Assembly (NCBI RefSeq): GCF_013408565.1
Contig: NZ_JACBZX010000001.1
Span: forward strand, 682,001 to 746,000
Origin: Janibacter alkaliphilus
Lineage (GTDB): Bacteria > Actinomycetota > Actinomycetes > Actinomycetales > Dermatophilaceae
Reading direction: 5' to 3'
Length of the DNA: 64,000 nt
Shown: positions 27,216-35,764 of the stretch, one piece after another
Numbering within the stretch: the first letter of the stretch is position 1
Layout of the letters: the number at the start of each line of letters is the position of its first letter
The notes under the pieces: model-generated
Told to the model about the DNA's origin: nothing
Seen by the model: the letters and a program-made list of their open reading frames with translations, nothing else
Database searches by the model: none
Program-made: the position numbers and the translations under genes

Positions 27216-28148
27216 TCATCCCGCGCTCCCGGCGGGCGTCGTCGGTGCCGGGGACGTGGCGAGCGGGGCGATCCGGCCGCTGGCGGTCACCCGGCCGGCG
27301 GCGTCCCGGACCTGGGCGCCGTGGGCCAGGCCGTCCTCGCCGGGCTCGGCGACGAGCCGCTGGGTGCCGACGGCGGGCCGGCGCAGCCGGTAGTCCAGCT
27401 CGTGCCCGACCAGGCCCGGACCGCTGCGGCGCAGCAGCTCCCCGAGCAGCAGCACCTGCAGCGGGCCGTGCACGACGAGCCCGGGATAGCCCTCGTGGGC
27501 GGCCCAGCCGGTGTCGTAGTGGATCCGGTGGGCGTTGTAGGTCAGCGCGCTGAACCGGAAGAGCAGGGTCTCGTCGACCTCCAGCGCGAGGGTCGGCCCC
27601 TGCGTCGTGCCGGGCTGCGCGGGCGCCTCGGGCGGGGGCGGCGCGGGCGGGGGCGGCGCGGGCGGGGGCGGCGCGGCACCGTCGGCGCCCGTCGCGCCGT
27701 CGCGGTAGACGATGTCCGCCTCCTCGACGAGGGCCACCTCGTGGTTCTGGAGGTAGGTGTGCTCGACGGTGACGAAGGTGAGCCGGCCGCTGCGGCCGTC
27801 CTTCTCGGCGGTGCGCAGCACCCGAGAGCGCCGGGTGGCTGGCTCCCCGGTGCGCAGCAGGGTGTGGGTGCGCACCCGGCCACCGGCGAACATCCGTCGG
27901 CGACCCGGTCCGGGCGGGGTGACGACGCCACCGTGCAGCGGGTGCCCGTCCGGCCCGATGGCGGCCTGGACGGGCCGGTCCAGCAGGTGGGTGCAGTGCC
28001 ACAGCGGGGGCAGCCGGCCGGGCGGAAGCCCGCCGGTGTCGAGGTCGAGCAGGCCGGCCAGTGCGTTCACCGGTCCGGGGGCCAGGACCTCGGTCAGCTC
28101 GTGGACGTCGTCCCGGGGGTCGCCGCCGGGGGGCTGCGGCGCGGTCAT
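27216..28148 (-). CDS. MaoC/HTD2-like 3-hydroxyacyl- or mesaconyl-type CoA hydratase
   Basis: A 310-aa double hot-dog protein with an N-terminal FAS1-like dehydratase domain and a C-terminal domain. In the latter, FRFSALTYNAHRIHYDTGWA is the hydratase motif (Asn/His, Tyr) followed by YPGLVVHGPLQVLLLGELL. This is the layout of fungal-mitochondrial HTD2 and of mesaconyl-/itaconyl-CoA hydratases. The two domains are joined by a Pro/Ala linker encoded by three perfect 15-bp repeats. Its start overlaps the CitE-like lyase stop by 4 bp, which pairs a hydratase with a CoA-ester lyase, as in C5-dicarboxylate (itaconate/mesaconate) breakdown. Confidence 0.8.
   Translation of the reverse strand: MTAPQPPGGDPRDDVHELTEVLAPGPVNALAGLLDLDTGGLPPGRLPPLWHCTHLLDRPVQAAIGPDGHPLHGGVVTPPGPGRRRMFAGGRVRTHTLLRTGEPATRRSRVLRTAEKDGRSGRLTFVTVEHTYLQNHEVALVEEADIVYRDGATGADGAAPPPPAPPPPAPPPPEAPAQPGTTQGPTLALEVDETLLFRFSALTYNAHRIHYDTGWAAHEGYPGLVVHGPLQVLLLGELLRRSGPGLVGHELDYRLRRPAVGTQRLVAEPGEDGLAHGAQVRDAAGRVTASGRIAPLATSPAPTTPAGSAG
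27631..27675. repeat. Three tandem 15-bp repeats inside the HTD2-like gene
   Basis: Three identical in-frame copies of GGCGGGGGCGGCGCG (plus-strand view), encoding an APPPP-type Pro/Ala linker between the two hot-dog domains. Copy number may vary by slippage without breaking the frame. Confidence 0.9.
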
Positions 28149-28948
28149 CCGGCCCGCTCCCGGACCGCCCGGGCCCGGGCGACCACCGGCGCGTCGATCA
28201 TCTGCCCGTCGACGACGGCCACCCCCTCGTCGGCGACCGCCAGGACACGGTCGGCCCAGGCCAGCTCCTCGTCCGTCGGGGTGAAGGCGGCGGCGACCGG
28301 GGCGACCTGGTCGGGGTGGATGCACAGCTTGCCGCCGAAGCCGCCGGCGCGGGCGGCGGCCGCCTCGGCGGTGACCCGGGCGAGGTCGCGCACGTCCGGG
28401 GTGACCCCGTCCACCGGCGCCGCGCTGCCGGCCGCGCGGGCCGACAGCACGATCTCGTGGCGGGCGTGCTGCAGCAGCGGGTCGTCCGGGTCGGCACCGA
28501 GGTCGGCGGCCAGGTCGAGGTGCCCGACCCCCAGCCGGGCCACGGCGGGCACGGCGGCCAGCTCGCCGGCCGCTCGCACCCCGCGGGCGGTCTCCACCAG
28601 CGCGAGCAGGGCCACCCCGGGGAGGGCGGCAGCCACCTCGGCGAGGTCCCGCGGGCGCTCGGCCATCGGCACGAGCACCCCGGCCAGGCCGCTGAGCCCG
28701 GAGAGAGCGGCCAGGTCGTCGGCGTGCTCGGCGGTGCCGGGCGCGTTCACCCGCACCGCGGCCCGCCCGCCCTGGCCCAGCCAGTCGACGACGGCCTCCC
28801 GGGCGGCGTGCTTGGCGCCGGGGGCGACCGCGTCCTCCAGGTCGCAGACGACGAGGTCGGCGCCGGCGGCGGCCGCCTTCGCGAAGCGCTCCGGGCGCGA
28901 GCCGGGCACGAAGAGCAGGGTGCTCGCCGCGGTCAGCCCGAGGGTCAC
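28145..28948 (-). CDS. CitE-like CoA-ester lyase (HpcH/HpaI aldolase family)
   Basis: Mg2+-dependent C-C lyase of 267 aa. TLLFVPGSRPERFAKA is the classic CitE N-terminus. DLVVCDLEDAVAPGAK carries the metal-binding Asp/Glu and VRVNAPGT the Arg. LVETARGVRAAGELA has the second metal-ligand Glu. Mycobacterial relatives (Rv2498c) cleave 3-hydroxyacyl-CoA or citramalyl-CoA. Overlaps of 4 bp with both neighbours tie it to the dehydrogenase upstream and the hydratase downstream. Confidence 0.88.
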   Translation of the reverse strand: MTLGLTAASTLLFVPGSRPERFAKAAAAGADLVVCDLEDAVAPGAKHAAREAVVDWLGQGGRAAVRVNAPGTAEHADDLAALSGLSGLAGVLVPMAERPRDLAEVAAALPGVALLALVETARGVRAAGELAAVPAVARLGVGHLDLAADLGADPDDPLLQHARHEIVLSARAAGSAAPVDGVTPDVRDLARVTAEAAAARAGGFGGKLCIHPDQVAPVAAAFTPTDEELAWADRVLAVADEGVAVVDGQMIDAPVVARARAVRERAG

Positions 28949-30117
28949 GGGGCGACGCTCCCCCGCTTGACGAGCTGGGCGGCGATGACGTTGCGCTGGA
29001 TCTCGTTGGTGCCCTCGCCGACGATCATCAGCGGCGCGTCCCGGAAGTAGCGCTCCACGTCGAACTCGGTCGAGTACCCGTAGCCGCCGTGGATGCGCAC
29101 CGCGTCGAGGGCGATCTCCATGCCGGCCTCCGAGGCGAAGAGCTTGGCCATGCCGGCCTCCATGTCCGAGCGCTCGCCGCGGTCGTAGGTGCGGGCCGCG
29201 TGCAGGGTGAGCTGGCGCGCCGCGGAGAGCTTGGTGGCCATGTTCGCCAGGTAGTTGCCGATGCTCTGGTGCTTCCAGATCGGCTGGCCGAAGGACTCAC
29301 GCTCCTGGGCGTAGCGCAGCGCGTCCTCCAGGGCGGCGCGGCCGACCCCGAGGGCCCGGGCGGCCACCTGCAGCCGGCCCACCTCGAGCCCGCGCATCAT
29401 CTGCGCGAAGCCGGCGCCCTCGTCGCCGCCGAGCACCTGCGCGACCGGTACCCGCAGGTCCTCGAAGACGAGCTCGCAGGACTCCACGCCCTTGTAGCCG
29501 AGCTTGGGCAGGTCCCGGGAGACGGTGAGTCCGGCACCGACCTGCTCCTTGTCGACGAGCACGATCGAGATGCCCCGGTGCGCCGGCTGCGCCTGCGGGT
29601 CGGTCTTGCACAGCAGCGCGATGAGCGAGGAGCGGCGGGCGTTGGAGATCCACGTCTTGCCGCCGCTGATCACCAGCTCCTCGCCGTCGCGCCGGGCGAC
29701 GGTGCGCATCGCCTGCAGGTCGGAGCCGCCGCCGGGCTCGGTGAGCGCCATCGTGGCGCGCACCTCGCCGGTGGCCATCCGCGGCAGGTAGCGCTCCTGC
29801 TGCTCCGGGGTGCCGAAGTCCTGCAGCAGCTTGGCGACCACGGTGTGCCCGCCCATCGCCCCGGCCAGGCTCATCCAGCCGCGGGCCAGCTCCTCGGTGA
29901 CCAGCACGTAGCACTCGGTGCTGACCCGGCCGGGGCCCCACGGCTCGTCGATCGCGAGCCCATAGATCCCGATCTCCTTCATCGTCTCGATGAAGGCCTC
30001 CGGGTAGGTGTTGGCGTGCTCGAGCTCCTGGACGTCAGGCTTGACCTGGCGGTCGACGAAGTCCCGGACGACCTTGACGAGCTCGCGCTCCTCGGCGCTG
30101 AGCTGCTCGGTGCTCAT
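28945..30117 (-). CDS. Acyl-CoA dehydrogenase
   Basis: A 390-aa FAD enzyme with complete motifs: MALTEPGGGSDLQAM in the mid domain, RESFGQPIWKHQSIGNYLANM for FAD contacts, and HGGYGYSTEFDVERYFRD with MIVGEGTNEIQRNVI at the C-terminus, which holds the probable catalytic Glu. The family is that of isovaleryl-, glutaryl- and FadE19-type dehydrogenases. The gene order dehydrogenase-CitE-hydratase parallels the mycobacterial Rv2500c-Rv2498c block. Confidence 0.92.
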   Translation of the reverse strand: MSTEQLSAEERELVKVVRDFVDRQVKPDVQELEHANTYPEAFIETMKEIGIYGLAIDEPWGPGRVSTECYVLVTEELARGWMSLAGAMGGHTVVAKLLQDFGTPEQQERYLPRMATGEVRATMALTEPGGGSDLQAMRTVARRDGEELVISGGKTWISNARRSSLIALLCKTDPQAQPAHRGISIVLVDKEQVGAGLTVSRDLPKLGYKGVESCELVFEDLRVPVAQVLGGDEGAGFAQMMRGLEVGRLQVAARALGVGRAALEDALRYAQERESFGQPIWKHQSIGNYLANMATKLSAARQLTLHAARTYDRGERSDMEAGMAKLFASEAGMEIALDAVRIHGGYGYSTEFDVERYFRDAPLMIVGEGTNEIQRNVIAAQLVKRGSVAP

Positions 30118-30176
30118 CTGGCCCCTTCCTCAGGGTCGGTTCCGGCGACGCCGGTGTCGGCTGGTGTCAGCGGGTG

Positions 30177-30650
30177 TCAGCCGGTGACGAGGGTGATCTG
30201 GGTGGCCACGCAGGCCGGCCGCTCCTGGCCCTCGATCTCGACGACGTAGGCGGTGGTGACCTGGACCCCCTTCGGGGTCTCCTTGACGTCCTCGATCGTG
30301 GCCCGGCCGCGCACCCGCGAGCCGACCCGCACCGGCATCGGGAAGCGCACCTGGCCCAGCCCGTAGTTCAGCCGGGCGCCGCCGAAGTCCATGGTGAAGA
30401 TCTGCACGGCGAAGGAGGGGATCAGCGAGAGCGTGAGGAAGCCGTGCGCGATCGTCCCGCCGAAGGGCGAGGCCGCGGCCCGCTCCGGGTCGACGTGGAT
30501 CCACTGGTGATCGCCGGTGGCGTCGGCGAAGGTGTCCACCTGCTCCTGGGTCACCTCCACCCACGGTGAGACGCCGACCTCCTGGCCGACGAGCGCGGTC
30601 AGCTCCTCGAGCGAGCCGATCTGACGGGGGGTGCTGGGTTCGTTGCTCAT
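30177..30650 (-). CDS. MaoC-family (R)-specific enoyl-CoA hydratase
   Basis: Single hot-dog hydratase of 157 aa. The hydratase-2 motif is complete: FADATGDHQWIHVDPERA (catalytic Asp/His) followed by FGGTIAHGFLTLSL. Length is normal for PhaJ/MaoC proteins. Start ATG at 30650 overlaps the thiolase stop by 4 bp. Confidence 0.92.
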   Translation of the reverse strand: MSNEPSTPRQIGSLEELTALVGQEVGVSPWVEVTQEQVDTFADATGDHQWIHVDPERAAASPFGGTIAHGFLTLSLIPSFAVQIFTMDFGGARLNYGLGQVRFPMPVRVGSRVRGRATIEDVKETPKGVQVTTAYVVEIEGQERPACVATQITLVTG

Positions 30651-31870
30651 GACTCCACCTTCTCGAAGATCGCGGCGAGGCCCTGGCCTCCGCCGATGCA
30701 CATCGTGGCCAGCCCGTACCGGCCGTCCCGCCGGTGCAGCTCACGGGCGAGCGCACCGACCATCCTGCCGCCGGTCGCGCCGACGGGGTGCCCGAGCGAG
30801 ATGCCCGAGCCGTGCACGTTGGTGCGCTCGTGGTCGGCCTCGGTGAAGCCCCACTCGCGCATGACGGCCAGCGCCTGCGCGGCGAAGGCCTCGTTGAGCT
30901 CGATGACGTCCATGTCCGCCAGGCTCAGCCCGGCGGCGGTGAGCGCCTTGGCGGTGGCCGGGACCGGGCCGATGCCCATGGTCTTGGGGGCCACCCCGGC
31001 GACCGCCCAGGAGACCAGCCGCAGCATCGGGCGCAGCCCCTGCGCCTGCGCGGTCTCGCGGTCGGCGACGACGGCCATCGCGGCGGCGTCGTTCTGCCCG
31101 GAGGCGTTGCCGGCGGTGACCGTGGCCTCCGGGTCGGCCTTGGCCATGATCGGGCGCAGCCCGGCGAGCGAGTCCAGCGAGACGTCGGGGCGGATGTGCT
31201 CGTCGCGCTCCAGCACCAGGGGGTCGCCCTTGCGCTGCGGCACGCTCACCGGGACGATCTCGTCGGCCAGCAGGCCGGCTTCCTGGGCGGCGGCGGCGCG
31301 CTGGTGCGACTGCACCGCCAGCTCGTCCTGCTCCTGACGGGAGATGCCGTAGTCGCGGCGCAGGTTCTCCGCGGTCTCGATCATGCCGCCGGGCACCGGG
31401 TGGTGGACGCCGCCGGCGGTCTCCCGACCGCGGCCCATCATGTCGTGCACGGTCACCCCGCGGGGGGCGCCCCAGCGCATGTCGAGGGAGTAGAAGGCGG
31501 CGTTGCTCATCGACTCGGCGCCGCCGGCGACGACGCACCGGTTGGCCCCGGTGACGACCTGCATGACGCCCTGGAGGATCGCCTGCAGGCCGGAGCCGCA
31601 GCGGCGGTCCAGCTGCATGCCGGTGGTGGTGATCGGCAGCCCGGCGTCGAGGGCGACGACCCGGCCGATCGCCGGGGCCTCCCCGCTGGCGTAGCAGTGG
31701 CCGAGGATGACGTCCTCGACGACGTCCGGGTCGAGCCCGGTGCGCTCGATCATCCCGGTCAGCAGCTGGGTGCCGATCTGGTGGGCCAGCAGCGGGCGCA
31801 GCGAGCCGCCGAAGCCGCCGACCGCGGTGCGGTAGGGCGAGCAGACGTAGACGTCGGTGAGGTCACGCAT
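30647..31870 (-). CDS. Acetyl-CoA C-acyltransferase (thiolase)
   Basis: Second thiolase in the window, 407 aa, of the FadA/PcaF type. Nucleophile Cys is C91 in DRRCGSGLQAIL. NEAFAAQALAV, GHPVGATGGRM and the C-terminal TMCIGGGQGLA are intact. It closes the beta-oxidation cycle encoded around it and overlaps the MaoC gene. Confidence 0.93.
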   Translation of the reverse strand: MRDLTDVYVCSPYRTAVGGFGGSLRPLLAHQIGTQLLTGMIERTGLDPDVVEDVILGHCYASGEAPAIGRVVALDAGLPITTTGMQLDRRCGSGLQAILQGVMQVVTGANRCVVAGGAESMSNAAFYSLDMRWGAPRGVTVHDMMGRGRETAGGVHHPVPGGMIETAENLRRDYGISRQEQDELAVQSHQRAAAAQEAGLLADEIVPVSVPQRKGDPLVLERDEHIRPDVSLDSLAGLRPIMAKADPEATVTAGNASGQNDAAAMAVVADRETAQAQGLRPMLRLVSWAVAGVAPKTMGIGPVPATAKALTAAGLSLADMDVIELNEAFAAQALAVMREWGFTEADHERTNVHGSGISLGHPVGATGGRMVGALARELHRRDGRYGLATMCIGGGQGLAAIFEKVES

Positions 31871-31918
31871 CGGTGCTTCTCCTCGGGTCGGGGGTGGGTG
31901 CGGACGTGCTCGGGCGGC

Positions 31919-32713
31919 TCACATGAACCGCCCGCCGGTGACCTCGAGGACGGTCCCGGTCATGTAGGAGGACAGGTCGCTGGCGAGGAAGAGGGCGACC
32001 CCGGCGACCTCGTCCGGCTCGCCGGCGCGCTGCATCGGGATCTCGGCCATCTTCTGGTCCCAGGCCTTCTGCGGCATCGCCTCGGTCATCGCCGAGCGGA
32101 TCAGGCCGGGCTGGATGGCGTTGACCCGCACCCCGTGGTGGGCCATCTCCTTGGCGGCGGCCTTGGTCATCCCGACGATCCCCGCCTTCGCCGCGGAGTA
32201 GTTGGTCTGGCCGACCATGCCGACCTTGCCGGAGAGGGAGGAGATGTTGACGATGGCGCCGGAGCGCTGCTCGCGCATCACCGCGGCGGCCCGGCGGGTG
32301 CCGTTCCAGCAGCCCTTGAGGTGGACCGAGATGACCTGGTCGAAGTCGTCCTCGCTCATCGTGCGCATCGTCGCGTCCCGGGTGATGCCGGCGTTGTTGA
32401 CCATGACGTCGAGGTGGCCGGTGCGCTCCTGCGCGGCGGCGAGCAGGGCCTGGACCTGGGCGTCGTCGACGACGTCGCAGGCCATGCCGAGCATGTCCGG
32501 GCCGAGCGAGGCGGCCGCCTCCTGGGCGCGGTCGCCGTCAAGGTCGCCGATGACGACGTCGGCACCGGCCGCGGCGAAGGAGCGGGCCATCGCCAGGCCG
32601 AGGCCCTGGGCGCCTCCGGTGATGACGGCGACCCGGCCCTGCAGCAGGCCGGCTCCGGTCGGGGCGGGGCTGGTCTCGGGGGTCGTGGTCTCGGGGGTGG
32701 TGGGCGGGGTCAT
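31919..32713 (-). CDS. SDR-family 3-hydroxyacyl-CoA / 3-oxoacyl reductase (FabG-like)
   Basis: A 264-aa classical SDR. After a Thr/Pro-rich N-terminal tail of about 25 residues, ITGGAQGLG binds the nucleotide, with NNAGITRDA, the catalytic Ser in [10 protein letters not shown], and YSAAKAG. An Asp after beta-2 (IGDLDGDR) points to NAD+, so it probably works in the oxidative direction as a 3-hydroxyacyl-CoA dehydrogenase. Start at 32713 overlaps the truncated CoA-transferase stop by 4 bp. Confidence 0.88.
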   Translation of the reverse strand: MTPPTTPETTTPETSPAPTGAGLLQGRVAVITGGAQGLGLAMARSFAAAGADVVIGDLDGDRAQEAAASLGPDMLGMACDVVDDAQVQALLAAAQERTGHLDVMVNNAGITRDATMRTMSEDDFDQVISVHLKGCWNGTRRAAAVMREQRSGAIVNISSLSGKVGMVGQTNYSAAKAGIVGMTKAAAKEMAHHGVRVNAIQPGLIRSAMTEAMPQKAWDQKMAEIPMQRAGEPDEVAGVALFLASDLSSYMTGTVLEVTGGRFM

Positions 32714-33267
32714 GCGCTCCTCCTGGTGGGGGTGTCCGGGGCGCCGATGGCGCTCGTCTGGTGCAGCCGGGCGGTGGTGTCCGCGCCGAGGGCGGCGGTG
32801 ACCACCTCGTCGGTGTGCTGGCCGACCCGGGGCGCCGGGCGGGGGTCGGTGCGCTCGCCGTCGACGACCAGCGGGCTGCCGGGGGCACGGTGGCGGCCGA
32901 TGCCCGGCTGGTCGAGCTCGGCGAAGAGCGGGTGCTCGCCGAGCTCGGCGGCGGCCTGGTCGAAGGAGCGGTAGGGCGCGTTGGCGACGACGACGTCCGC
33001 GCCGCCGGCGAGGTCGGCCACCGCCTGGCGGCCGTCGTCGCTGCCGAGATCGATCTCGACGGCCCGCTTGCCCTTGTTCAGCCCGGTCCAGTAGTAGCTG
33101 GTGCCGCCGGGAGCCAGCGGCAGCCGGGTACGGTCCGGGGCGCCGCCCGGAGGCTCGACCCGGACGACGTCCGCGCCGAGCTGGGCCAGGGTCAGGCCGC
33201 ACAGCGGGGTGGCCACGTAGCTGGAGAGCTCCAGCACGCGCACCCCCGCCAGCGGCTGCTCGGTCAC
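32710..33267 (-). pseudogene. Class III CoA-transferase with internal in-frame deletion
   Basis: An open frame of 185 aa that joins the N-terminus of a CaiB/BaiF enzyme ([48 protein letters not shown]) directly to its C-terminal tail ([29 protein letters not shown]). The family is about 400 aa. Roughly residues 100-320, including the catalytic Asp, are missing, and the junction is near residue 100. The frame is kept, so a stable small protein might be made, but not an active transferase. GTG start overlaps the dehydrogenase stop. Confidence 0.75.
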
Positions 33268-34412
33268 GCCCGGGCACCCCGGATCATCTGCGTGGCGATG
33301 ATCGTCCGCTGGATCTCGCTGGTGCCCTCGTAGAGCCGGAAGAGGCGGGCGTCCCGGTAGAAGCGGGAGACCTTGACCTCCTGCATGTAGCCGAGCCCGC
33401 CGTGGATCTGCACCGCCCGGTCGGCCACCCGGTCGACCATCTCGGTGCAGAAGAGCTTGGCCGCGGACGGGCCCATCCGGGTGTCGCTGCCGTCGTCGTA
33501 GCGGCGGGCCGCCTCGAGCACCATCGCCCGGCCGGCGTAGGCCTCGGTGCGGCTGTCGGCGAGCATCGCCTGCACCAGCTGGAAGTCGGCGATCGGGGTG
33601 CCGCCCTGGGTCTGGCTGGTGGCGTGCGCCAGGGAGTCCTTGACGAGCCGCTCGGCCAGGCCGACGCACAGCGCGCCGATGTGCAGCCGGCCCTTGGCCA
33701 GCGAGCGCATCGCGGTGGCGAAGCCCTCCCCCTCGACGCCGCCGATGAGCGCCTCGGGACCGACCCGGACCTCGTCGAGGAAGACCTCGGCGGTGTGCGC
33801 CCCCTTCTGCCCCATCTTGGCGTCAGAGGGGCCCACCGTGACCCCGTCGAGGTCGGCCTCGACGGCGAAGACGGAGATCCCCTTGGTGCCCTCGGTGGAC
33901 TCCCCGGTGCGGGCGAAGACCATGAAGAGGTCGGCCTCGGGAGCGTTGGTGATGTAGCGCTTCTGCCCGGAGATCCGGTATCCGTCGCCGTCCTTGACGG
34001 CGCGGGCGCGCATCCCGGAGGGGTCGGAGCCGGCGTCCGGCTCGGTGAGCGCGAAGGAGGCGACGAGCTCGCCGGCGGCCAGGCCGGGCAGGTAGCGCTC
34101 CTGCTGCTCGGGGGTGCCGAGGTTGACGAGCACCTGGCCGGCGATGCCGTTGTTCGTGCCGAACATGGACCGGAAGGCGGGGGTGGTGCGTCCGACGGTC
34201 ATCGCCAGCTGCACCTCCTCGGTCATGGTCAGGCCGAGACCGCCGTGCTCCTCGGGGAGGGCGTAGCCGAAGAGGCCCATCCGGGCGGCCGCGTCGCGGA
34301 TCCGCTGCGGGATCGCGTCGGTCTCCTCGATCTCGTCCTCGGCGGGGACGACCTCCTTCTCCACGAACGTGCGCACGGCATCCAGGACGGATGCGAACTC
34401 CGATGCCTCCAT
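33264..34412 (-). CDS. Acyl-CoA dehydrogenase
   Basis: A 382-aa FAD enzyme. [19 protein letters not shown] is the mid-domain motif, and [16 protein letters not shown] and [18 protein letters not shown] with [14 protein letters not shown] follow, all intact. It sits between two class III CoA-transferase genes, suggesting that a CoA-activated dicarboxylate or branched acyl-CoA is its substrate. 64 bp separate it from the upstream CoA-transferase. Confidence 0.92.
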   Translation of the reverse strand: MEASEFASVLDAVRTFVEKEVVPAEDEIEETDAIPQRIRDAAARMGLFGYALPEEHGGLGLTMTEEVQLAMTVGRTTPAFRSMFGTNNGIAGQVLVNLGTPEQQERYLPGLAAGELVASFALTEPDAGSDPSGMRARAVKDGDGYRISGQKRYITNAPEADLFMVFARTGESTEGTKGISVFAVEADLDGVTVGPSDAKMGQKGAHTAEVFLDEVRVGPEALIGGVEGEGFATAMRSLAKGRLHIGALCVGLAERLVKDSLAHATSQTQGGTPIADFQLVQAMLADSRTEAYAGRAMVLEAARRYDDGSDTRMGPSAAKLFCTEMVDRVADRAVQIHGGLGYMQEVKVSRFYRDARLFRLYEGTSEIQRTIIATQMIRGARA

Positions 34413-34476
34413 GGGCGGTACCTCTCTTCGTCGAGACGGGTCGGGACGGTTCGGGTGCTGGCGTGGCCGGCGAGGG

Positions 34477-35685
34477 TCACTGGACGGTGCGGCGCTCCCG
34501 CAGCCGGTCGATCTCGCCCTCGTCGAGGCCGAGCCGGGTGAGCAGGTCGGTGGTGTGCTGACCGAGCGCCGGGACGTCGCCCATCGGCAGCTCGACGTCG
34601 CGGAAGGTCATCGGCGGCAGCAGCGCGGGCACCGGGCCGACCTCGGTGGCAACGTCGCGCCAGCGGTCGCGCTCGCGCAGCTGCGGGTGCTCGACGACAC
34701 CGGCCAGGTCGTTCACCTGAGCCGCGGCCACCCCGGCCGCGGCGAGCGCGTCCTCAAGCTCGGTGGTGGTCATCCGACGGGTGCGGCGGGCGACCTCGAC
34801 GTCCAGCTCGGCGCGGTGCGCGACCCGGGCGACGTTGCTCTCGAAGCGGGGGTCGCCGGCGAGCTCGGCGTCGGCGAAGACGCGGTGGCACAGCAGCGAC
34901 CAGCCGCGGTCGTTCTGGATGCCGATGAGCACCTCGCCGTCGGTGGTCGGGTAGGCGTCGTAGGGGGCGATCGCTGCATGGCTCAGGCCCATCCGCGGGA
35001 TCTGCCGGTGCTCGTAGAGCTGGACGTAGAGGGGGTGGCCCATCCACTCGACCGTGGCGTCGAACATCGCCACGTCGACGACCGCGCCCTCGCCGGTGCG
35101 CTCGCGGCGGTAGAGCGCGGCCAGCACGGAGGAGAAGGCGTACATGCCGGCGGCGATGTCCGAGGTGGGGATCCCGGTCTTGGCCATGTGCTGCGGGGTG
35201 CCGGTGATCGCGACCAGCCCGGCCTCGGCCTGGACGAGCATGTCGTAGGCCTTGCGGTCGCGGTGCGGGCCGCTGGTGCCGTAGCCGCTGAGCCCGACGA
35301 CGACCAGCCGGGGGTGGCGCCGGTGCAGCTCGTCGGGATCGAGCCCGAGGCGCTCGGCGGCTCCGGGGGCGAGGTTCTGCACGAGCACGTCGGCGTCGGC
35401 GACGAGGCGGTGCAGCAGGTCCCGGCCCTCGTCGGCCTTGAGGTCGACGGCCAGCGACTCCTTGCCGCGGTTGAGCCAGACGAAGTGGGAGGCCTGGCCG
35501 GCCACCGCGGAGTCGTAGGCGCGGGCGAAGTCCCCTTCGCCCACCCGCTCGATCTTGATGACCTCGGCGCCGAGGTCGGCCAGGTGCCGGGTGGCCAGCG
35601 GCGCGGCCACCGCCTGCTCCAGCGCGATCACCCGGACCCCGGCGAGCGGCAGCCCGGGGCTCTCGGCGGCGGGCGGCGTCGTCAT
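34477..35685 (-). CDS. Class III CoA-transferase (CaiB/BaiF family)
   Basis: Full-length 402-aa formyl-CoA-transferase-fold enzyme. GVRVIALEQAVAAPLATRHL, GAEVIKIERVGEGDFAR, SHFVWLNRGKESLAVDLK and the catalytic Asp region RKAYDMLVQAEAGL are present. It probably transfers CoA from succinyl-CoA or another thioester to a dicarboxylate, which would start the pathway. First gene of the minus-strand run. Start ATG 35685 has only a weak Shine-Dalgarno; an in-frame ATG at 35709 (eight codons earlier) falls on the palindrome. Confidence 0.9.
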   Translation of the reverse strand: MTTPPAAESPGLPLAGVRVIALEQAVAAPLATRHLADLGAEVIKIERVGEGDFARAYDSAVAGQASHFVWLNRGKESLAVDLKADEGRDLLHRLVADADVLVQNLAPGAAERLGLDPDELHRRHPRLVVVGLSGYGTSGPHRDRKAYDMLVQAEAGLVAITGTPQHMAKTGIPTSDIAAGMYAFSSVLAALYRRERTGEGAVVDVAMFDATVEWMGHPLYVQLYEHRQIPRMGLSHAAIAPYDAYPTTDGEVLIGIQNDRGWSLLCHRVFADAELAGDPRFESNVARVAHRAELDVEVARRTRRMTTTELEDALAAAGVAAAQVNDLAGVVEHPQLRERDRWRDVATEVGPVPALLPPMTFRDVELPMGDVPALGQHTTDLLTRLGLDEGEIDRLRERRTVQ

Positions 35686-35708
35686 GACGTCGATCTTGGG
35701 GCAGCGCA

Positions 35709-35722
35709 TTGATGAGCATCAA
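35709..35722. promoter_or_regulatory. Operator-like palindrome upstream of the CoA-transferase run
   Basis: TTGATGAGCATCAA: two perfect 6-bp arms with a 2-bp spacer, 24-37 bp upstream of the annotated start in a stretch that is clearly more AT-rich than its surroundings. Its position suggests a regulator site at the promoter of the catabolic run. Confidence 0.5.
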
Positions 35723-35764
35723 GCACCTTCTCGATATGAGATTGCTACCCCCCACGCATCAATC

